Both the position numbers and the translations under genes were made by a program. Of a stretch of DNA of 64,000 bases, positions 44,846-55,556 are shown in pieces. Location of the stretch: positions 1 to 64,000 of the forward strand of contig QYZZ01000122.1 in NCBI GenBank assembly GCA_003838145.1, in the 5' to 3' direction. The notes beneath the pieces were generated by a model. It saw only the letters and a program-made list of their open reading frames with translations, was not told the DNA's origin and made no database searches. Each line of letters starts with the position of its first letter. The first letter of the stretch is position 1. The stretch comes from Tindallia sp. MSAO_Bac2. GTDB lineage: Bacteria > Bacillota > Clostridia > Peptostreptococcales > Tindalliaceae.

Positions 44846-45421
44846 TCAACCTACCAATCTTTTTGTTTCCTGCTGCAGGAACGAGTCACCATACAATGCC
44901 ACATTATTATAAAAATCGGCGTATGGGTTGCCTTTCATATCTTCAAAGAGCTTAGGCATCCAACAGGAAATGTGCTGCTTGAAAAACTCCTTCTGTACTT
45001 TTTCTGTTTCTTTGTTTTCTATTAAAAGTGCCATGAAGGCAAGTTCAACAGACGCATGATCCTCCGGATGTGTTTTTTCACCTTCCAGCCTCAATCCATG
45101 TTTCAGATAGAAAGATCTTACTCTTTCCCAGGGTTCCTGCATCATTAACCCATCTTTGGTGCGATAGACAGATTCGTAGGCTTTAACACCTTCCGGCATC
45201 AAAAAAAGATGAGCATACTCTACACGGAGTGGTTCATCATCCTGCTTTACTAACCACAGTTTCATCTCTTGCTTCAGGTTGGCCACAAGATCACCGCTGC
45301 CCGGTGTCAACGACTCTGACAATTCGATCAACTTCTTCATATCGCCAGTTTTAAGCTGATCTGTCAACAACCTGGAGAGTATCGTATAGTGAATTACCCG
45401 GTCCTTATCTATTTCAGTCAT
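44846..45421 (-). CDS. torD: TorD/DmsD family molybdoenzyme chaperone
   Basis: 191 residues, all helical, of the Tat-proofreading chaperone family that binds the signal peptide of the molybdoenzyme and aids cofactor insertion before export. Family motifs are LRVEYAHLFLMPEGVKAYESVYRT, QEPWERVRSFYLKHGLRLEGEKTHPEDHASVELAFMALL and the C-terminal ISCWMPKLFEDMKGNPYADFYNNVA. ATG at 45421 follows GAGGAGGTGAATTG. It is directly upstream of the oxidoreductase by 31 nt, matching its presumed client. Confidence 0.88.
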   Translation of the reverse strand: MTEIDKDRVIHYTILSRLLTDQLKTGDMKKLIELSESLTPGSGDLVANLKQEMKLWLVKQDDEPLRVEYAHLFLMPEGVKAYESVYRTKDGLMMQEPWERVRSFYLKHGLRLEGEKTHPEDHASVELAFMALLIENKETEKVQKEFFKQHISCWMPKLFEDMKGNPYADFYNNVALYGDSFLQQETKRLVG

Positions 45422-45741
45422 CAATTCACCTCCTCATACTTCTCAGAGTTTTGTTAAATAATTAACTAATAAAAGAAAAAGAAAACGCTGGCAGTATTAA
45501 TTCACATAGATTCCATTGAATATGTCTTTGCTTCCGTCTTTGGAAATTAAACATATTTATATATGTTTTTTATTTAATCCCTCACCACTACTCCCAAGAC
45601 TATTTTTTCTTCTTTGACACTCTGTTTCCTTCCTACCTTCTCAGCAAGGATTTCGTTATCCATTTAACATGCAAATTTCCACGTATCCCTATTTCTAAAA
45701 GCTAACGTTTTACCATCCAATCAAGGAGACATGACTCCTGA
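45422..45741. other. 320-nt spacer between torD and tatC
   Basis: No open frame of interest is seen. A short hairpin, AATCAGGAG with CTCCTTGATT (one bulge), sits just past the tatC stop near 45716-45741. The AT-rich stretch next to torD probably carries its promoter. I see no riboswitch pattern. Confidence 0.5.
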
Positions 45742-46485
45742 TTATTCTTCTTTTTCTCGCTTCTTTTTCTTTCTAAACTGAATAATTGCCACCAGAATGA
45801 TACCTATCTCATACAAAAGCCATAGCGGGCCGCCAATCATAATCTGAGAAATAACATCCGGTGGTGTAATTAAAGCCGAACCAACAGCAATCACTAATAA
45901 GACATATTTCCTGTTTTTACGCAGAAATGGTGCGCTTACTATGTTCATCATACCCAGCACCAAAAAAAGAAGCGGCAACTGGAATACCAGTCCAAAGGTA
46001 AGCAGAAACTGGGTTACAAAAGCGATGTACTGTGTAATCGTAAACATTGGAATAAGATCCTGAGAAGCAAATCTCAAAAAAAATGCAATGGCAAAGGGAA
46101 ACGCAATATGATACGCAAATAGAATCCCTATGCTAAACATAATTAGCATCATAAACACAATCGGAAATAAGATACGCTTTTCGTTTTTGTAAAGAGCAGG
46201 CATAACAAATGCCAGAAATTGATATACCATAACAGGCATGGCAACAATAACGCCTGATAAAATAGCAAGCCGGATATTTGCCATTAATGCTTCAGGCGGT
46301 GTAATATAGATAAGTTCCAGAGAGCCAGCTGGTCGAACCAGAAGGTGTCTGATTTCCTCAACGTACAAAAAACTGCCTGCAGAGGTTATTAACAATGCAA
46401 TTAAGCATATAATCAGCCGTTTTCTAAATTCTTCCAAATGCTGTATCAGACTCATAGATTTTGTCTCTTGTTCCAAGGAACCCAC
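45742..46485 (-). CDS. tatC: Twin-arginine translocase subunit TatC
   Basis: Integral membrane receptor of the Tat pathway, 247 residues, six helices. Conserved blocks: SLIQHLEEFRKRLIICLIA, SLELIYITPPEALMANIRLAI, FVMPALYKNEKRIL, FAYHIAFPFAIAFF and FGLVFQLPLLFLVLG, ending SALITPPDVISQIMIGGPLWLLYE. GTG start 9 nt after GGAAGC. It follows three tatA-like genes and precedes torD, so the Tat machinery is placed with a Tat substrate. Confidence 0.94.
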   Translation of the reverse strand: MGSLEQETKSMSLIQHLEEFRKRLIICLIALLITSAGSFLYVEEIRHLLVRPAGSLELIYITPPEALMANIRLAILSGVIVAMPVMVYQFLAFVMPALYKNEKRILFPIVFMMLIMFSIGILFAYHIAFPFAIAFFLRFASQDLIPMFTITQYIAFVTQFLLTFGLVFQLPLLFLVLGMMNIVSAPFLRKNRKYVLLVIAVGSALITPPDVISQIMIGGPLWLLYEIGIILVAIIQFRKKKKREKEE

Positions 46486-46495
46486 CTAGCTTCCA

Positions 46496-46642
46496 TTATT
46501 GTTTCGTTTTTTTCTCCGATTCATCTTTGTATTCTTCGACACTTTTTTTTACTGATTTTCCCAAAAGGCTAAATCTTCCAGGCCCAAATACAAGCAGCAC
46601 TATTCCTCCGACCAATAGTATTTCCATAAAACCAAAACGCAC
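46496..46642 (-). CDS. Small TatA/TatB-like protein
   Basis: 48 residues from GTG 46642, missed by size filters: RFGFMEILLVGGIVLLVFGP then GRFSLLGKSVKKSVEEYKDESEKKTKQ. One N-terminal membrane helix, the FGP motif, a short amphipathic helix and a charged tail are TatA features. AAAGGCGGG lies upstream. It is more divergent than the two neighbouring tatA copies and ends next to tatC; it may be a TatB-like or third TatA subunit. Confidence 0.75.
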   Translation of the reverse strand: MRFGFMEILLVGGIVLLVFGPGRFSLLGKSVKKSVEEYKDESEKKTKQ

Positions 46643-46668
46643 GATTGTCACCCGCCTTTAACTGTTCT

Positions 46669-46851
46669 TCATTTTTTATCTGAAGATGTTTCTTCCAAGC
46701 TGACACTATCCGTTATTTCTTTTGTGGCACTTTTAAACTCGCGAATTCCTTTCCCCATGGATTTACCGATTTCCGGCAGTTTTGTCGGTCCAAAAATTAA
46801 CAGTGCCAATCCAAAGACCAGTAAAATTTCCTGAAAACCTATTCTACCCAT
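46669..46851 (-). CDS. tatA: Sec-independent translocase TatA, copy 2
   Basis: 60 residues. [46 protein letters not shown]: membrane helix, FGP hinge and amphipathic helix typical of TatA, with a short charged tail. GAGG precedes the ATG. It is clearly a duplicate of the larger copy 128 nt upstream, differing mainly in the helix and the tail. Confidence 0.92.
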   Translation of the reverse strand: MGRIGFQEILLVFGLALLIFGPTKLPEIGKSMGKGIREFKSATKEITDSVSLEETSSDKK

Positions 46852-46978
46852 TATAAAACCTCACTTTCCTTTTTTTGTTAAAAAACTATCAGATAACGCT
46901 GTCATTATTTTTTTGTTAATTCCTTATTTATTATAACATATTCCACCTATCATGCAATCAATATAAATAAGGATACTG

Positions 46979-47203
46979 TTATTCATTTGTCTCTTTGCTG
47001 TCGTTTTCTTTCTCTTCCTCACTATTACTACTATTACTCTTAGCATCTGATTTTTTTTCTGAAGTTATTTCCGTCGTTGCGCTTTTAAACTCCCTGATTC
47101 CTTTACCCAGTGATTTACCAATTTCCGGTAGTTTTGCCGGTCCAAATATTAATAATGCAAGTCCAAATACCAGAGCCAGTTCCTGAAAACCAATCCGTCC
47201 CAT
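46979..47203 (-). CDS. tatA: Sec-independent translocase TatA, copy 1
   Basis: 74 residues. [46 protein letters not shown], then an acidic and serine-rich tail ([26 protein letters not shown]). Pore-forming TatA class. AAAGGAGG precedes the ATG. First of three tatA-like genes; only 31 nt after uvrA, with no terminator, so the tat run may be read from the uvrBA transcript as well as its own promoter. Confidence 0.93.
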   Translation of the reverse strand: MGRIGFQELALVFGLALLIFGPAKLPEIGKSLGKGIREFKSATTEITSEKKSDAKSNSSNSEEEKENDSKETNE

Positions 47204-47234
47204 ATTAATCCTCCTTTATATTTTCTCTTATTTT

Positions 47235-50096
47235 TCACTGTGCCTGCTGATGGTTAATACAAGTGTTTAGTACTGGTTTCAAAAATTCGCCGGTATATGA
47301 TTTGCTGCAATTGGCAACTTCTTCCGGCGTACCAGCAACTACAAGTGTTCCACCTTCAGCGCCGCCTTCCGGTCCAAGGTCAATGATATAATCTGCTGTT
47401 TTGATTACTTCAAGATTGTGCTCAATGACCACCACCGTATTACCTGCCTCTACCAAACGCTGCAATACAGTAATTAAGGTTTCAACATCAGCGATATGAA
47501 GGCCGGTTGTTGGCTCGTCCAGCACATAAAAAGTTCTTCCAGTGCTTTTTTTGCCCAGTTCCGTCGATAATTTAATTCGTTGTGCCTCACCTCCGGAAAG
47601 CTGGGTAGATGGCTGTCCAAGTTGAATATAGCTAAGACCGACATCCATCATCGTCTGAAGTTTTCGCTTTATGACCGGAATGCTGTCAAAAAATACCAAA
47701 GCTTCTTCCACGTTCATTTCCAGAACATCGGCTATGTTTTTCCCCTTGTACTTCACTTCAAGTGTTTCCCGGTTATACCGCTTGCCCTTACACACTTCGC
47801 AGGGAATATACACATCCGGCAAAAAATGCATCTCTATCTTTATAATACCATCACCCTTGCAAGCTTCACAACGGCCGCCCTTTAAGTTGAAGCTAAATCT
47901 TCCTTTAAGATATCCTCTCATTTTCGCTGTTGGTGTTTGAGCAAAAAGGTCTCTGATGTGGTCAAAGACACCGGTATATGTTGCCGGATTCGATCGGGGT
48001 GTGCGTCCAATTGGATCCTGGCTCACTTTGATAACTTTATCAACGTTTTCAATTCCCTTCACCTTCTTATGCAGGCCGGGCTTTTCTCTGCTCTTATAAA
48101 ATTCCTGTGCCAGTCGTTTATAAAGCACTTCATTCACCAGCGTGCTTTTTCCCGAACCGGACACTCCCGTTACACAGGTCATTACGCCTAAGGGAAAGTC
48201 AACATCAAGTTTTTGAAGATTATTGGCTTCGGCACCTTTAACCTGAATGGACTGTGAATCAGGTTTTCGACGCACAGTGGGTATCGGGATTGATTTGTCG
48301 CCTTTCAGATACTGGCCAGTAATTGATTCCGTTGTGTTCATAATGTCCTTAACCGTACCCTGAGCCACCAGCTGTCCACCATGTATACCGGCACCGGGTC
48401 CAATATCTATAATGTGGTCAGCGTTCATGATGGTGTCCTCGTCATGTTCCACCACTACAACTGTATTGCCAAGATCTGTTAAATTTCGCAATGTTTTCAG
48501 CAACCTGGCATTGTCTCTTTGATGAAGTCCAATGCTTGGTTCATCAAGAATATACAAAACGCCTACCAGGCTGGATCCAATCTGAGTTGCCAGTCTTATC
48601 CTCTGAGACTCTCCTCCCGATAAAGTCCCGGCACTTCTTGCCAGTGTCAGATAGTCAAGGCCTACATCCATCAAAAAATAAAGTCGGTTTTTAATTTCTT
48701 TAAATACCTGCTTTGCTATCATCATTTTTTGGTCATTCAGGTGTAAATGCCGGAAGAAATTTACAGCTTCTTTTACTGACATCAATGTCAGCTCGTGGAT
48801 ATTTAAATCTCCCACTTTAACAGCAAGTGAAATATCCTTCAGTCTTGCTCCATTGCAGGCAGGACATGGATTTTCACTCATAAAGGACTCTATCCTGTCG
48901 CGCATATATTCCGAGTGAGTTTCTGTATATCGTCTGTTAAGGTTGGGGATAATGCCCTCATAGGTTGATGAATACGTTTTTTGCCCTCCAAACCTGGATT
49001 CAAACTCAAAACTGATTTCGTGATGTTCAGATCCATAAAGCAGTGTTTGGACAAAGTCCTCCGGCAACTCTCTTATGGGTTTATCCAGACTTACATTATA
49101 CTGCCTGGCCAACTGCTCTACCATTTTAAAGTAATATCCATCTTCCGACTGTTGCCCGTTGGCACTGCCCCAAGCTGCAATACCGCCCTCCCGTATGCTC
49201 AGATCCTTGTTGGGTATTACCATGTCCGGATCAACTTCCTTCATGTGTCCGATCCCCTTGCATACGGAGCAGGCTCCATATGGGTTGTTGAAGGAAAACA
49301 TTCTGGGACTCAGCTCTTCCATTCCAATGTTATGCTCAGGACAGGAGAGCTGGGTTGAGTACAGAATTTCTTCTCCTTCCTGTACATCTATCAGCACCAA
49401 CCCTTCTGTAAATTTAAGGGCAGTTTCAAGGGAATCTGCAAGTCTTTGTTCTATGCCAGGTTTTATGACAATTCTATCCACCACAATTTCAATGTGATGT
49501 TTTTTATTTTTATCCAATTTTATTTCATCATAGATTTCATGCATTTTTCCATCTATACGCACTCTGACAAAACCATCTTTTTGAATTTTTTCAAGTTCTT
49601 TCTTATGTTCCCCTTTTTTACCTCTTATAACCGGAGCTAAGATTTGGAGTTTGGTCCGCTCCTCCATTTTCATTATCTGGTCAACCATCTCTTCAACTGT
49701 GATCTGACTGATTTCTTCATGACAAACCGGACAATGCGGCGTTCCAACTCTGGCATATAATAAACGAAAATAGTCGTAAATTTCCGTAACCGTACCCACT
49801 GTTGACCGTGGATTTTTGCTGGTGGTTTTTTGATCTATAGAAATAGCCGGACTCAGTCCCTCAATATAGTCAACATCAGGTTTTTCCATTTGTCCAAGAA
49901 ATTGACGCGCATAGGAAGACAGACTTTCTATATACCTTCGCTGACCTTCTGCATAGATCGTATCGAAAGCCAGGGAAGTTTTACCGGAACCGGAAAGTCC
50001 TGTCATTACGATCAGCTGATCTCTTGGTATGGTAACATTTATATCCTTAAGATTATGTTCTCTTGCACCTCTTATTTCAATCTGATTCTTTGCCAC
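47235..50096 (-). CDS. uvrA: Excinuclease ABC subunit A
   Basis: Damage-recognition ATPase of nucleotide excision repair, 953 residues. Two ABC modules: Walker [24 protein letters not shown] and [19 protein letters not shown]; signature motifs [16 protein letters not shown] and [16 protein letters not shown]; zinc-binding [14 protein letters not shown] and [32 protein letters not shown] start preceded by GAGGTG. It follows uvrB by 17 nt. Confidence 0.97.
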   Translation of the reverse strand: MAKNQIEIRGAREHNLKDINVTIPRDQLIVMTGLSGSGKTSLAFDTIYAEGQRRYIESLSSYARQFLGQMEKPDVDYIEGLSPAISIDQKTTSKNPRSTVGTVTEIYDYFRLLYARVGTPHCPVCHEEISQITVEEMVDQIMKMEERTKLQILAPVIRGKKGEHKKELEKIQKDGFVRVRIDGKMHEIYDEIKLDKNKKHHIEIVVDRIVIKPGIEQRLADSLETALKFTEGLVLIDVQEGEEILYSTQLSCPEHNIGMEELSPRMFSFNNPYGACSVCKGIGHMKEVDPDMVIPNKDLSIREGGIAAWGSANGQQSEDGYYFKMVEQLARQYNVSLDKPIRELPEDFVQTLLYGSEHHEISFEFESRFGGQKTYSSTYEGIIPNLNRRYTETHSEYMRDRIESFMSENPCPACNGARLKDISLAVKVGDLNIHELTLMSVKEAVNFFRHLHLNDQKMMIAKQVFKEIKNRLYFLMDVGLDYLTLARSAGTLSGGESQRIRLATQIGSSLVGVLYILDEPSIGLHQRDNARLLKTLRNLTDLGNTVVVVEHDEDTIMNADHIIDIGPGAGIHGGQLVAQGTVKDIMNTTESITGQYLKGDKSIPIPTVRRKPDSQSIQVKGAEANNLQKLDVDFPLGVMTCVTGVSGSGKSTLVNEVLYKRLAQEFYKSREKPGLHKKVKGIENVDKVIKVSQDPIGRTPRSNPATYTGVFDHIRDLFAQTPTAKMRGYLKGRFSFNLKGGRCEACKGDGIIKIEMHFLPDVYIPCEVCKGKRYNRETLEVKYKGKNIADVLEMNVEEALVFFDSIPVIKRKLQTMMDVGLSYIQLGQPSTQLSGGEAQRIKLSTELGKKSTGRTFYVLDEPTTGLHIADVETLITVLQRLVEAGNTVVVIEHNLEVIKTADYIIDLGPEGGAEGGTLVVAGTPEEVANCSKSYTGEFLKPVLNTCINHQQAQ

Positions 50097-50113
50097 TTTG
50101 ACACCTCGTTAAT

Positions 50114-52126
50114 TTATTCATTTTCTTTAATTAGTTCCTGCTCAGCAACAAGACTTTTAATCCACATAATTTCGTCTCTGATTGCTGCAGCTTTCTCAAA
50201 TTCAAGGTTTTTAGCCGCTTCCTTCATCTCTTTTTCCAGTTTTTTAATCTGTCTCTGTGCTTCTTTTCCTTTTATTGCTTTGCCTTTGCTCTCTTTTGGT
50301 GTTTCATAATCCGTCTTACCTTCCGCCACCTTAGTCGCTTCAATGACATCTCTCACTTTTTTCATGATGCTTTGAGGGGTTATCCCATGCTCCGCATTAT
50401 GAGCTAATTGAATATTACGACGGCGTTCGGTTTCATCCATAGCGCGCTGCATAGATGGGGTTATTTTGTCGGCATATAGAATAACCTTTCCATCAACATT
50501 TCTTGCGGCTCTGCCTATGGTCTGAACCAACGATATTTCAGATCTCAGGAATCCTTCTTTATCTGCATCCAGAATGGCTACTAAAGATACTTCAGGTAAA
50601 TCCAAACCCTCACGAAGAAGGTTAATACCAACCAAAACATCAAATACTCCCAGTCTCAGCTCCCGTATTATTTCCATTCGTTCCATCGTATCAATATCCG
50701 AATGGAGATAGCGAACTTTGATGCTGGCTTCAGTAAGATACCGGGTCAGATCCTCTGCCATTTTTTTTGTCAGGGTGGTAATAAGTACCCGCTGACTCCG
50801 ATCAACACACTGATGAATTTCTCCAAGCAAGTCATCAATTTGTCCTTTTATCGGCCTAACATCGATTGGTGGATCTACCAGCCCCGTCGGTCTTAAAAGT
50901 TGTTCCGTAGTCTTCTGGCTGTGCTCATATTCATATGGGCCTGGAGTCGCACTGACATACACTGCCTGGTTAACCAGTTTTTCAAATTCCCGGAAATTCA
51001 ATGGGCGATTATCAAAAGCGGAAGGAAGTCTGAATCCATACTCCACTAAAGACTCTTTCCTGGAACGATCACCGCCATACATTCCTCTGATCTGGGGCAG
51101 CGTAACATGAGATTCATCAATCAGCATTAAAAAATCATCCGGAAAGTAATCAATCAGTGTAAACGGCCGGCTTCCGGCTGGTCTTCCGGTCAAATGGCGG
51201 GAGTAGTTTTCTATCCCCTGGCAATACCCCATTTCCCGAAGCATTTCTATATCGTACTTTGTCCGTTGTTCTATCCGCTGTGCTTCCAGCAGCCGGTCTT
51301 TGTTTTTAAAGTAATCAATCCGTTCTATAAGCTCTTCTTCAATATCATGAACAGCTCTCTCAACTTTATCCCATCTGGTCGCATAGTGGGAAGCAGGAAA
51401 AACCGCCAAGTGTTGGCGTGATCCAATAACTTCACCGGTCAGTACATTAATTTCTGTAATCCGGTCGATTTCATCACCAAAGAACTCAACTCTTTGTGCA
51501 TTTTCAGAAGAAGATGCTGGAAAAATTTCTAGTATATCTCCCCTTACCCGAAAGGTTCCTCTGGTAAAGTTGATATCGTTGCGGTGATACTGGATCTCAG
51601 TCAGCCTTTTAATCACTTCATCGCGATTTCTTTCCATTCCAACTCTCATTGACACCATCAAATCCTTGTAATCATCCGGATCCCCAAGACCATAAATGCA
51701 GGATACACTGGCAACAATCAAAACATCTCTCCGTTCAAAAAGAGCGGATGTTGCAGAATGTCGGAGTTTATCAATTTCATCGTTTATTGATGCATCTTTT
51801 TCAATGTATAAATCGCTGTGGGCTACATAAGCTTCCGGCTGATAGTAGTCGTAGTAGCTGACAAAGTACTCGACTGAATTTTCCGGAAAAAATTCCCGAA
51901 ATTCACTGCAAAGCTGAGCCGCCAAAGTTTTGTTGTGAGCAATAACCAGGGTTGGTTTCTGGACCTGTTCCACAACTTTTGCCATGGTATAGGTTTTGCC
52001 AGACCCTGTAACGCCCAGCAGGGTCTGATGCCTTAACCCTTCCTGGATGCCTCCACTCAGGCTTTTTATAGCCTGGGGCTGATCACCCATAGGTTGAAAG
52101 TCCGCTGTTACTTTAAATGGCTTCAT
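50114..52126 (-). CDS. uvrB: Excinuclease ABC subunit B
   Basis: Helicase-like subunit of nucleotide excision repair, 670 residues. N-terminal [13 protein letters not shown] and Walker [13 protein letters not shown]; beta-hairpin [31 protein letters not shown] (Walker B variant); helicase motif [22 protein letters not shown]-terminal UVR domain ([26 protein letters not shown]) that binds UvrC. It sits upstream of uvrA and downstream of ctpA. Confidence 0.97.
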   Translation of the reverse strand: MKPFKVTADFQPMGDQPQAIKSLSGGIQEGLRHQTLLGVTGSGKTYTMAKVVEQVQKPTLVIAHNKTLAAQLCSEFREFFPENSVEYFVSYYDYYQPEAYVAHSDLYIEKDASINDEIDKLRHSATSALFERRDVLIVASVSCIYGLGDPDDYKDLMVSMRVGMERNRDEVIKRLTEIQYHRNDINFTRGTFRVRGDILEIFPASSSENAQRVEFFGDEIDRITEINVLTGEVIGSRQHLAVFPASHYATRWDKVERAVHDIEEELIERIDYFKNKDRLLEAQRIEQRTKYDIEMLREMGYCQGIENYSRHLTGRPAGSRPFTLIDYFPDDFLMLIDESHVTLPQIRGMYGGDRSRKESLVEYGFRLPSAFDNRPLNFREFEKLVNQAVYVSATPGPYEYEHSQKTTEQLLRPTGLVDPPIDVRPIKGQIDDLLGEIHQCVDRSQRVLITTLTKKMAEDLTRYLTEASIKVRYLHSDIDTMERMEIIRELRLGVFDVLVGINLLREGLDLPEVSLVAILDADKEGFLRSEISLVQTIGRAARNVDGKVILYADKITPSMQRAMDETERRRNIQLAHNAEHGITPQSIMKKVRDVIEATKVAEGKTDYETPKESKGKAIKGKEAQRQIKKLEKEMKEAAKNLEFEKAAAIRDEIMWIKSLVAEQELIKENE

Positions 52127-52149
52127 AAATTAATCACCTTCATATTTTT

Positions 52150-53358
52150 TTACTGAAACAGCTCAATCGCACGCTGCAACTGCGGGTCTTCATCTAATTC
52201 CAAATCATGTCCTTCCAGCCATATGTCTTCCGGTATATCAACTACATAGTCCGGTTCTATTCCCTTTTCATGAATACTTCTTCCTGAGGGAGTAAAATAT
52301 TCTGATACTGTGAACTTAAAACCCGTTCCATCCGGTAGTTGCTGCATTTCCTGTACCAGTCCCTTACCAAAGGATTGTCCTCCTACCAATATTGCCTTCT
52401 CCCGATCCTGCAGGGCTCCTGCTAAAATTTCAGAAGCACTTGCTGAGCCTTCGTTGATCAATACAACCAATTCCACATCATAATTCCCTGAGCCAGCAAA
52501 TTCTTCTTTCCGGTTACCGTGCCGGTCCTCCGTATAGACTATCAGTCCTTCATCTAACAGCATATCAGAGATCCTTATTGCTGATGTAAGCAGACCGCCA
52601 GGGTTGTTCCTAAGATCCAGGATGACTTGCGTAATTCCCTGTCTTGTCATCTCATCCATATGTGATTGAAAGTCTCCGGCAGTCTTTTCATCGAAGTTAG
52701 TAACACGTACATATCCTATGCTGTTATTAATAATTTCGGAACGCACCGACTGTATCCGGATTATTTCCCGAACGACGGATATTTCCACAGATTCATTCTG
52801 ATTCCTTTTCATTACCTCCAACTTCACCTCCGTATCCGCATCCCCTCTCATAAGGGATACCGCATCATCCAGTCTGTTTCCGGATACGTTTTCATCATCC
52901 ACTCTGATAATTCTATCTCCGGTGTTTAACCCCGCTCTTTCACCAGGAGTATCTTCTATCGGCGATACAACGGAGACATACCCGTCATCATCTGCTGTAA
53001 CGATAATACCTATACCACCATACACTCCCTGAGTACTCATCATCATGTCCGACATGTCTTTAGCATCCAAATAATTGGTATATGGATCTCCTACCGCTTC
53101 AAACATTCCGTGAATAGCTCCATCAATCAGTTTTTCTTCTTCAAGTTCCTTATAGTATTCTTCCAGCAAAAAATGTTTTAAATGAATCAGTTTTCCCATA
53201 TTTTCATTGTCTTCATTCAATCGAAGGTACATATCCTGACTGATAATCATTTTATCGCCCACATTTAAAGCCACCAGATTGCTGATACTGAAAGTGACAA
53301 ATGCAGTAACCATTATTAGAAGGACTGCCATAACAAATGCTTTCTTTTTACTTATCAT
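52150..53358 (-). CDS. ctpA: S41 family C-terminal processing peptidase
   Basis: Extracytoplasmic serine protease, 402 residues. N-terminal signal anchor (KKAFVMAVLLIMVTAFVTFSISNLVAL), PDZ domain (about 95-185, with YGGIGIIV and VVSPIEDTPGERAGLNTGDRIIRVDDENV), then the S41 core with VILDLRNNPGGLL, catalytic Ser in NEGSASASEILAGAL and catalytic Lys in SFGKGLVQ. Similar CtpA/CtpB proteins process envelope or sporulation proteins in Firmicutes. Its position next to the FtsEX and EnvC-like genes suggests a wall role. Followed by uvrB on the same strand. Confidence 0.94.
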   Translation of the reverse strand: MISKKKAFVMAVLLIMVTAFVTFSISNLVALNVGDKMIISQDMYLRLNEDNENMGKLIHLKHFLLEEYYKELEEEKLIDGAIHGMFEAVGDPYTNYLDAKDMSDMMMSTQGVYGGIGIIVTADDDGYVSVVSPIEDTPGERAGLNTGDRIIRVDDENVSGNRLDDAVSLMRGDADTEVKLEVMKRNQNESVEISVVREIIRIQSVRSEIINNSIGYVRVTNFDEKTAGDFQSHMDEMTRQGITQVILDLRNNPGGLLTSAIRISDMLLDEGLIVYTEDRHGNRKEEFAGSGNYDVELVVLINEGSASASEILAGALQDREKAILVGGQSFGKGLVQEMQQLPDGTGFKFTVSEYFTPSGRSIHEKGIEPDYVVDIPEDIWLEGHDLELDEDPQLQRAIELFQ

Positions 53359-53459
53359 GAAATTTCTCCTTTATCGAGTTGTTGGTTTGATGTCTTTCAT
53401 TCTCTATGATTATTGTACCTTAAATTCAGGTTACTGACTAGCATACATCAGTGCAAAAT

Positions 53460-53487
53460 AAAACACCCCTGCTCAGAGAGGTGTTTT
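53460..53487 (-). terminator. Terminator between the M23 hydrolase gene and ctpA
   Basis: AAAACACC and GGTGTTTT pair over eight bases around a 12-nt loop, followed by ATTTT on the minus strand. It separates the ftsE-ftsX-M23 transcript from ctpA. Confidence 0.75.
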
Positions 53488-53501
53488 ATAATGTTTTGAA
53501 A

Positions 53502-54629
53502 TTACTGCAACCATGGCATTGGGTTTACGTATTTACCATTTTTTCGGACCTCAAAGTGTAAGTGCGGTCCTGTGGACATACCGGTGCTTCCCACTTTTGC
53601 TATCGTCTGGCCGGCAGATACCCTTTCACCTTCGGATACTAATAAAGTGTTGCAGTGAGCATAAAGTGTAATGATACCACCACCATGGTCGATAAATATC
53701 GTTCGGCCGTATCCTCCCCGATTCCCTGAAAAAGCAACTGTTCCAGGCCCAGCAGCTACAATACTGGTTCCTGTGGGTGCAGGGATATCAATTCCTGAGT
53801 GAAAACGATTGGTTCCGAGAATAGGGTGTACTCGATTACCATAAGGGGAAGAAATGCGGCTATGCCCGGGGACCGGCCATCGCATTTCGCCGCCTTCATA
53901 GTCTCTGTCAGACTGCAGGTTCACCAGAACCTGCTCTAAATTTCTTGCTTCCTGCTCCAGTTGGTCCAGCTTAGCTTCCAGTGCCTGTTTATCATTTTCA
54001 AGCTCAGCCTGAAGCCGTTGCTGTTCACCACGTGTCACTACCAAGTATTCCCGTTGATTATCAACGGTCCGTTTGAGTTCTGCCAGGTAGCGGCGATTCG
54101 CCTCCAGTTCAGCTTTTTTGTTCTCTATCACTATTCGCTGCTCTTCCATAAATTGCAGTAATTCTACATCACTCTCTACAATTAGTTTTACCATGTCCAT
54201 ATTGCTCAGAAGTTCAGAGAAGTCCTTAGAGTTAAAAAGAACTTCAGCATAGGCAACATTGCCATTACGATACATTGCATCCAGCCTTTTTGCCAGTAGT
54301 TCTTCCTTTTCCGCAATCGAGAGGATCGCTTCTTCCAAAGCATGCTGAGTATCAAGAATTCTGTTTTCAGTATCTGCAATCTGATTGTTAAGGGAATTCA
54401 GCTCCTGTTCTGCCTTTTGTATCTCGCTGCTCAGATAAGAAATCTGTTCAGCTACACTCCGTTGCTCACGGGTATTGTCCCTAAGGGCAGAATCAAGGTT
54501 TTGACGCTGGTTTTGCAGTTCCTGCAGCTGTTGATTGATTTGTTCAACCTCACTCCCGAAACTAACCTGAGTAAATCCAATAGTCACCAATACTAATATA
54601 GTTATAATGGTTTTATGTATTCCTCGCAA
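53502..54629 (-). CDS. EnvC-like M23 murein hydrolase with coiled coil
   Basis: 375 residues: signal peptide ([20 protein letters not shown]), a coiled coil from about 25 to 240, and a LytM/M23 domain with zinc ligands in [14 protein letters not shown] (H-x3-D) and [12 protein letters not shown] (HLH). Ends YVNPMPWLQ. EnvC/PcsB-type proteins pair with FtsEX: FtsEX drives conformational activation of the hydrolase for cell separation. Here the gene follows ftsE and ftsX in the same direction. Unlike E. coli EnvC, the LytM site looks complete, so it may cut peptidoglycan itself, as PcsB-like CHAP proteins do in other Firmicutes. Confidence 0.92.
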   Translation of the reverse strand: MRGIHKTIITILVLVTIGFTQVSFGSEVEQINQQLQELQNQRQNLDSALRDNTREQRSVAEQISYLSSEIQKAEQELNSLNNQIADTENRILDTQHALEEAILSIAEKEELLAKRLDAMYRNGNVAYAEVLFNSKDFSELLSNMDMVKLIVESDVELLQFMEEQRIVIENKKAELEANRRYLAELKRTVDNQREYLVVTRGEQQRLQAELENDKQALEAKLDQLEQEARNLEQVLVNLQSDRDYEGGEMRWPVPGHSRISSPYGNRVHPILGTNRFHSGIDIPAPTGTSIVAAGPGTVAFSGNRGGYGRTIFIDHGGGIITLYAHCNTLLVSEGERVSAGQTIAKVGSTGMSTGPHLHFEVRKNGKYVNPMPWLQ

Positions 54630-54659
54630 TAAACTTCCCCCTCTCGCAACTTATATTCC

Positions 54660-55556
54660 TTATATTTCCAGATGTTTTCTCAGTGAGACAATGCTCCCCA
54701 AAGCTCCGACACCAGAGCCAAGGACCACAAACATAATCAGTGTTCGCTGCATCATCTCCTCAACGGATAGCAAATAAGCACTGAATATAACAAAAAACCT
54801 TGTTGTAATCATATCAAAAATGGTCTGGTATCCGAAATAAATGATGATTACCGCAATGATGGCGCCAAACAATCCGAGAATTGTTCCCTCCAGGAAAAAC
54901 GGCCAGCGGATAAACCAGTTAGTAGCACCGACATCTTTCATAATTCTTATTTCTCTCTTGCGTGCATTTATGGTTAATTTAATGGTGTTGGAAATGATAA
55001 AAGTTGCAATCAGTATAAGGACAGCAATAACGACTAAACCAACGGAGCGTACCAAGCCTGCTATTCGGATCAGGTTATCAATGATATCACGGTAATATCT
55101 TATTTCGTCCACTCCATTTAAACCACTTACTTCTTCAACTACATCATCAGAGTAACGAATGTTAGCCACATGCACGATATATGAATTGGGTAACGGGTTA
55201 TCTTCCAGGGTATCCAGAAGGTATCCCTGCTCACCCCAGCGCTCTTTCATATTTGCCAGTGCCATCTCTTTGGATTCGTAATGAATGTATGAAACACCTT
55301 CAATCTGGCCTATTTCTGACCCGAGGGACTCAATAGCTTCCGGATCCATATCATCTTCAATGTACACCTGCACGCTGTCAAACTGAGTTTGTGCCAGACT
55401 TGCCAGGTGTCCCATATTGAGAACCAAAACCATAATTAATCCCAATATCGTGAGGGATGCTGCAACAGAACTAATGGAAGCAATGCTCATGCCCTTATTA
55501 CGCCATATCCCTTTAAAACTTTGCTGCATTATGTACTGAAAGGATCTAAGCTTCAT
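54660..55556 (-). CDS. ftsX: Cell division protein FtsX
   Basis: Membrane subunit of FtsEX, about 298 residues. One helix near residue 25-47, an extracellular domain (VYIEDDMDPEAIESLGSEIGQIEGV through SYIVHVANI) and three C-terminal helices with the conserved INARKREIRIMKDVGATNWFIRWPFFLEGTILGLFGA. Start ATG 55556 overlaps the end of ftsE by 11 bases; the frame is open 11 codons upstream. Works with FtsE to activate a peptidoglycan hydrolase. Confidence 0.95.
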   Translation of the reverse strand: MKLRSFQYIMQQSFKGIWRNKGMSIASISSVAASLTILGLIMVLVLNMGHLASLAQTQFDSVQVYIEDDMDPEAIESLGSEIGQIEGVSYIHYESKEMALANMKERWGEQGYLLDTLEDNPLPNSYIVHVANIRYSDDVVEEVSGLNGVDEIRYYRDIIDNLIRIAGLVRSVGLVVIAVLILIATFIISNTIKLTINARKREIRIMKDVGATNWFIRWPFFLEGTILGLFGAIIAVIIIYFGYQTIFDMITTRFFVIFSAYLLSVEEMMQRTLIMFVVLGSGVGALGSIVSLRKHLEI

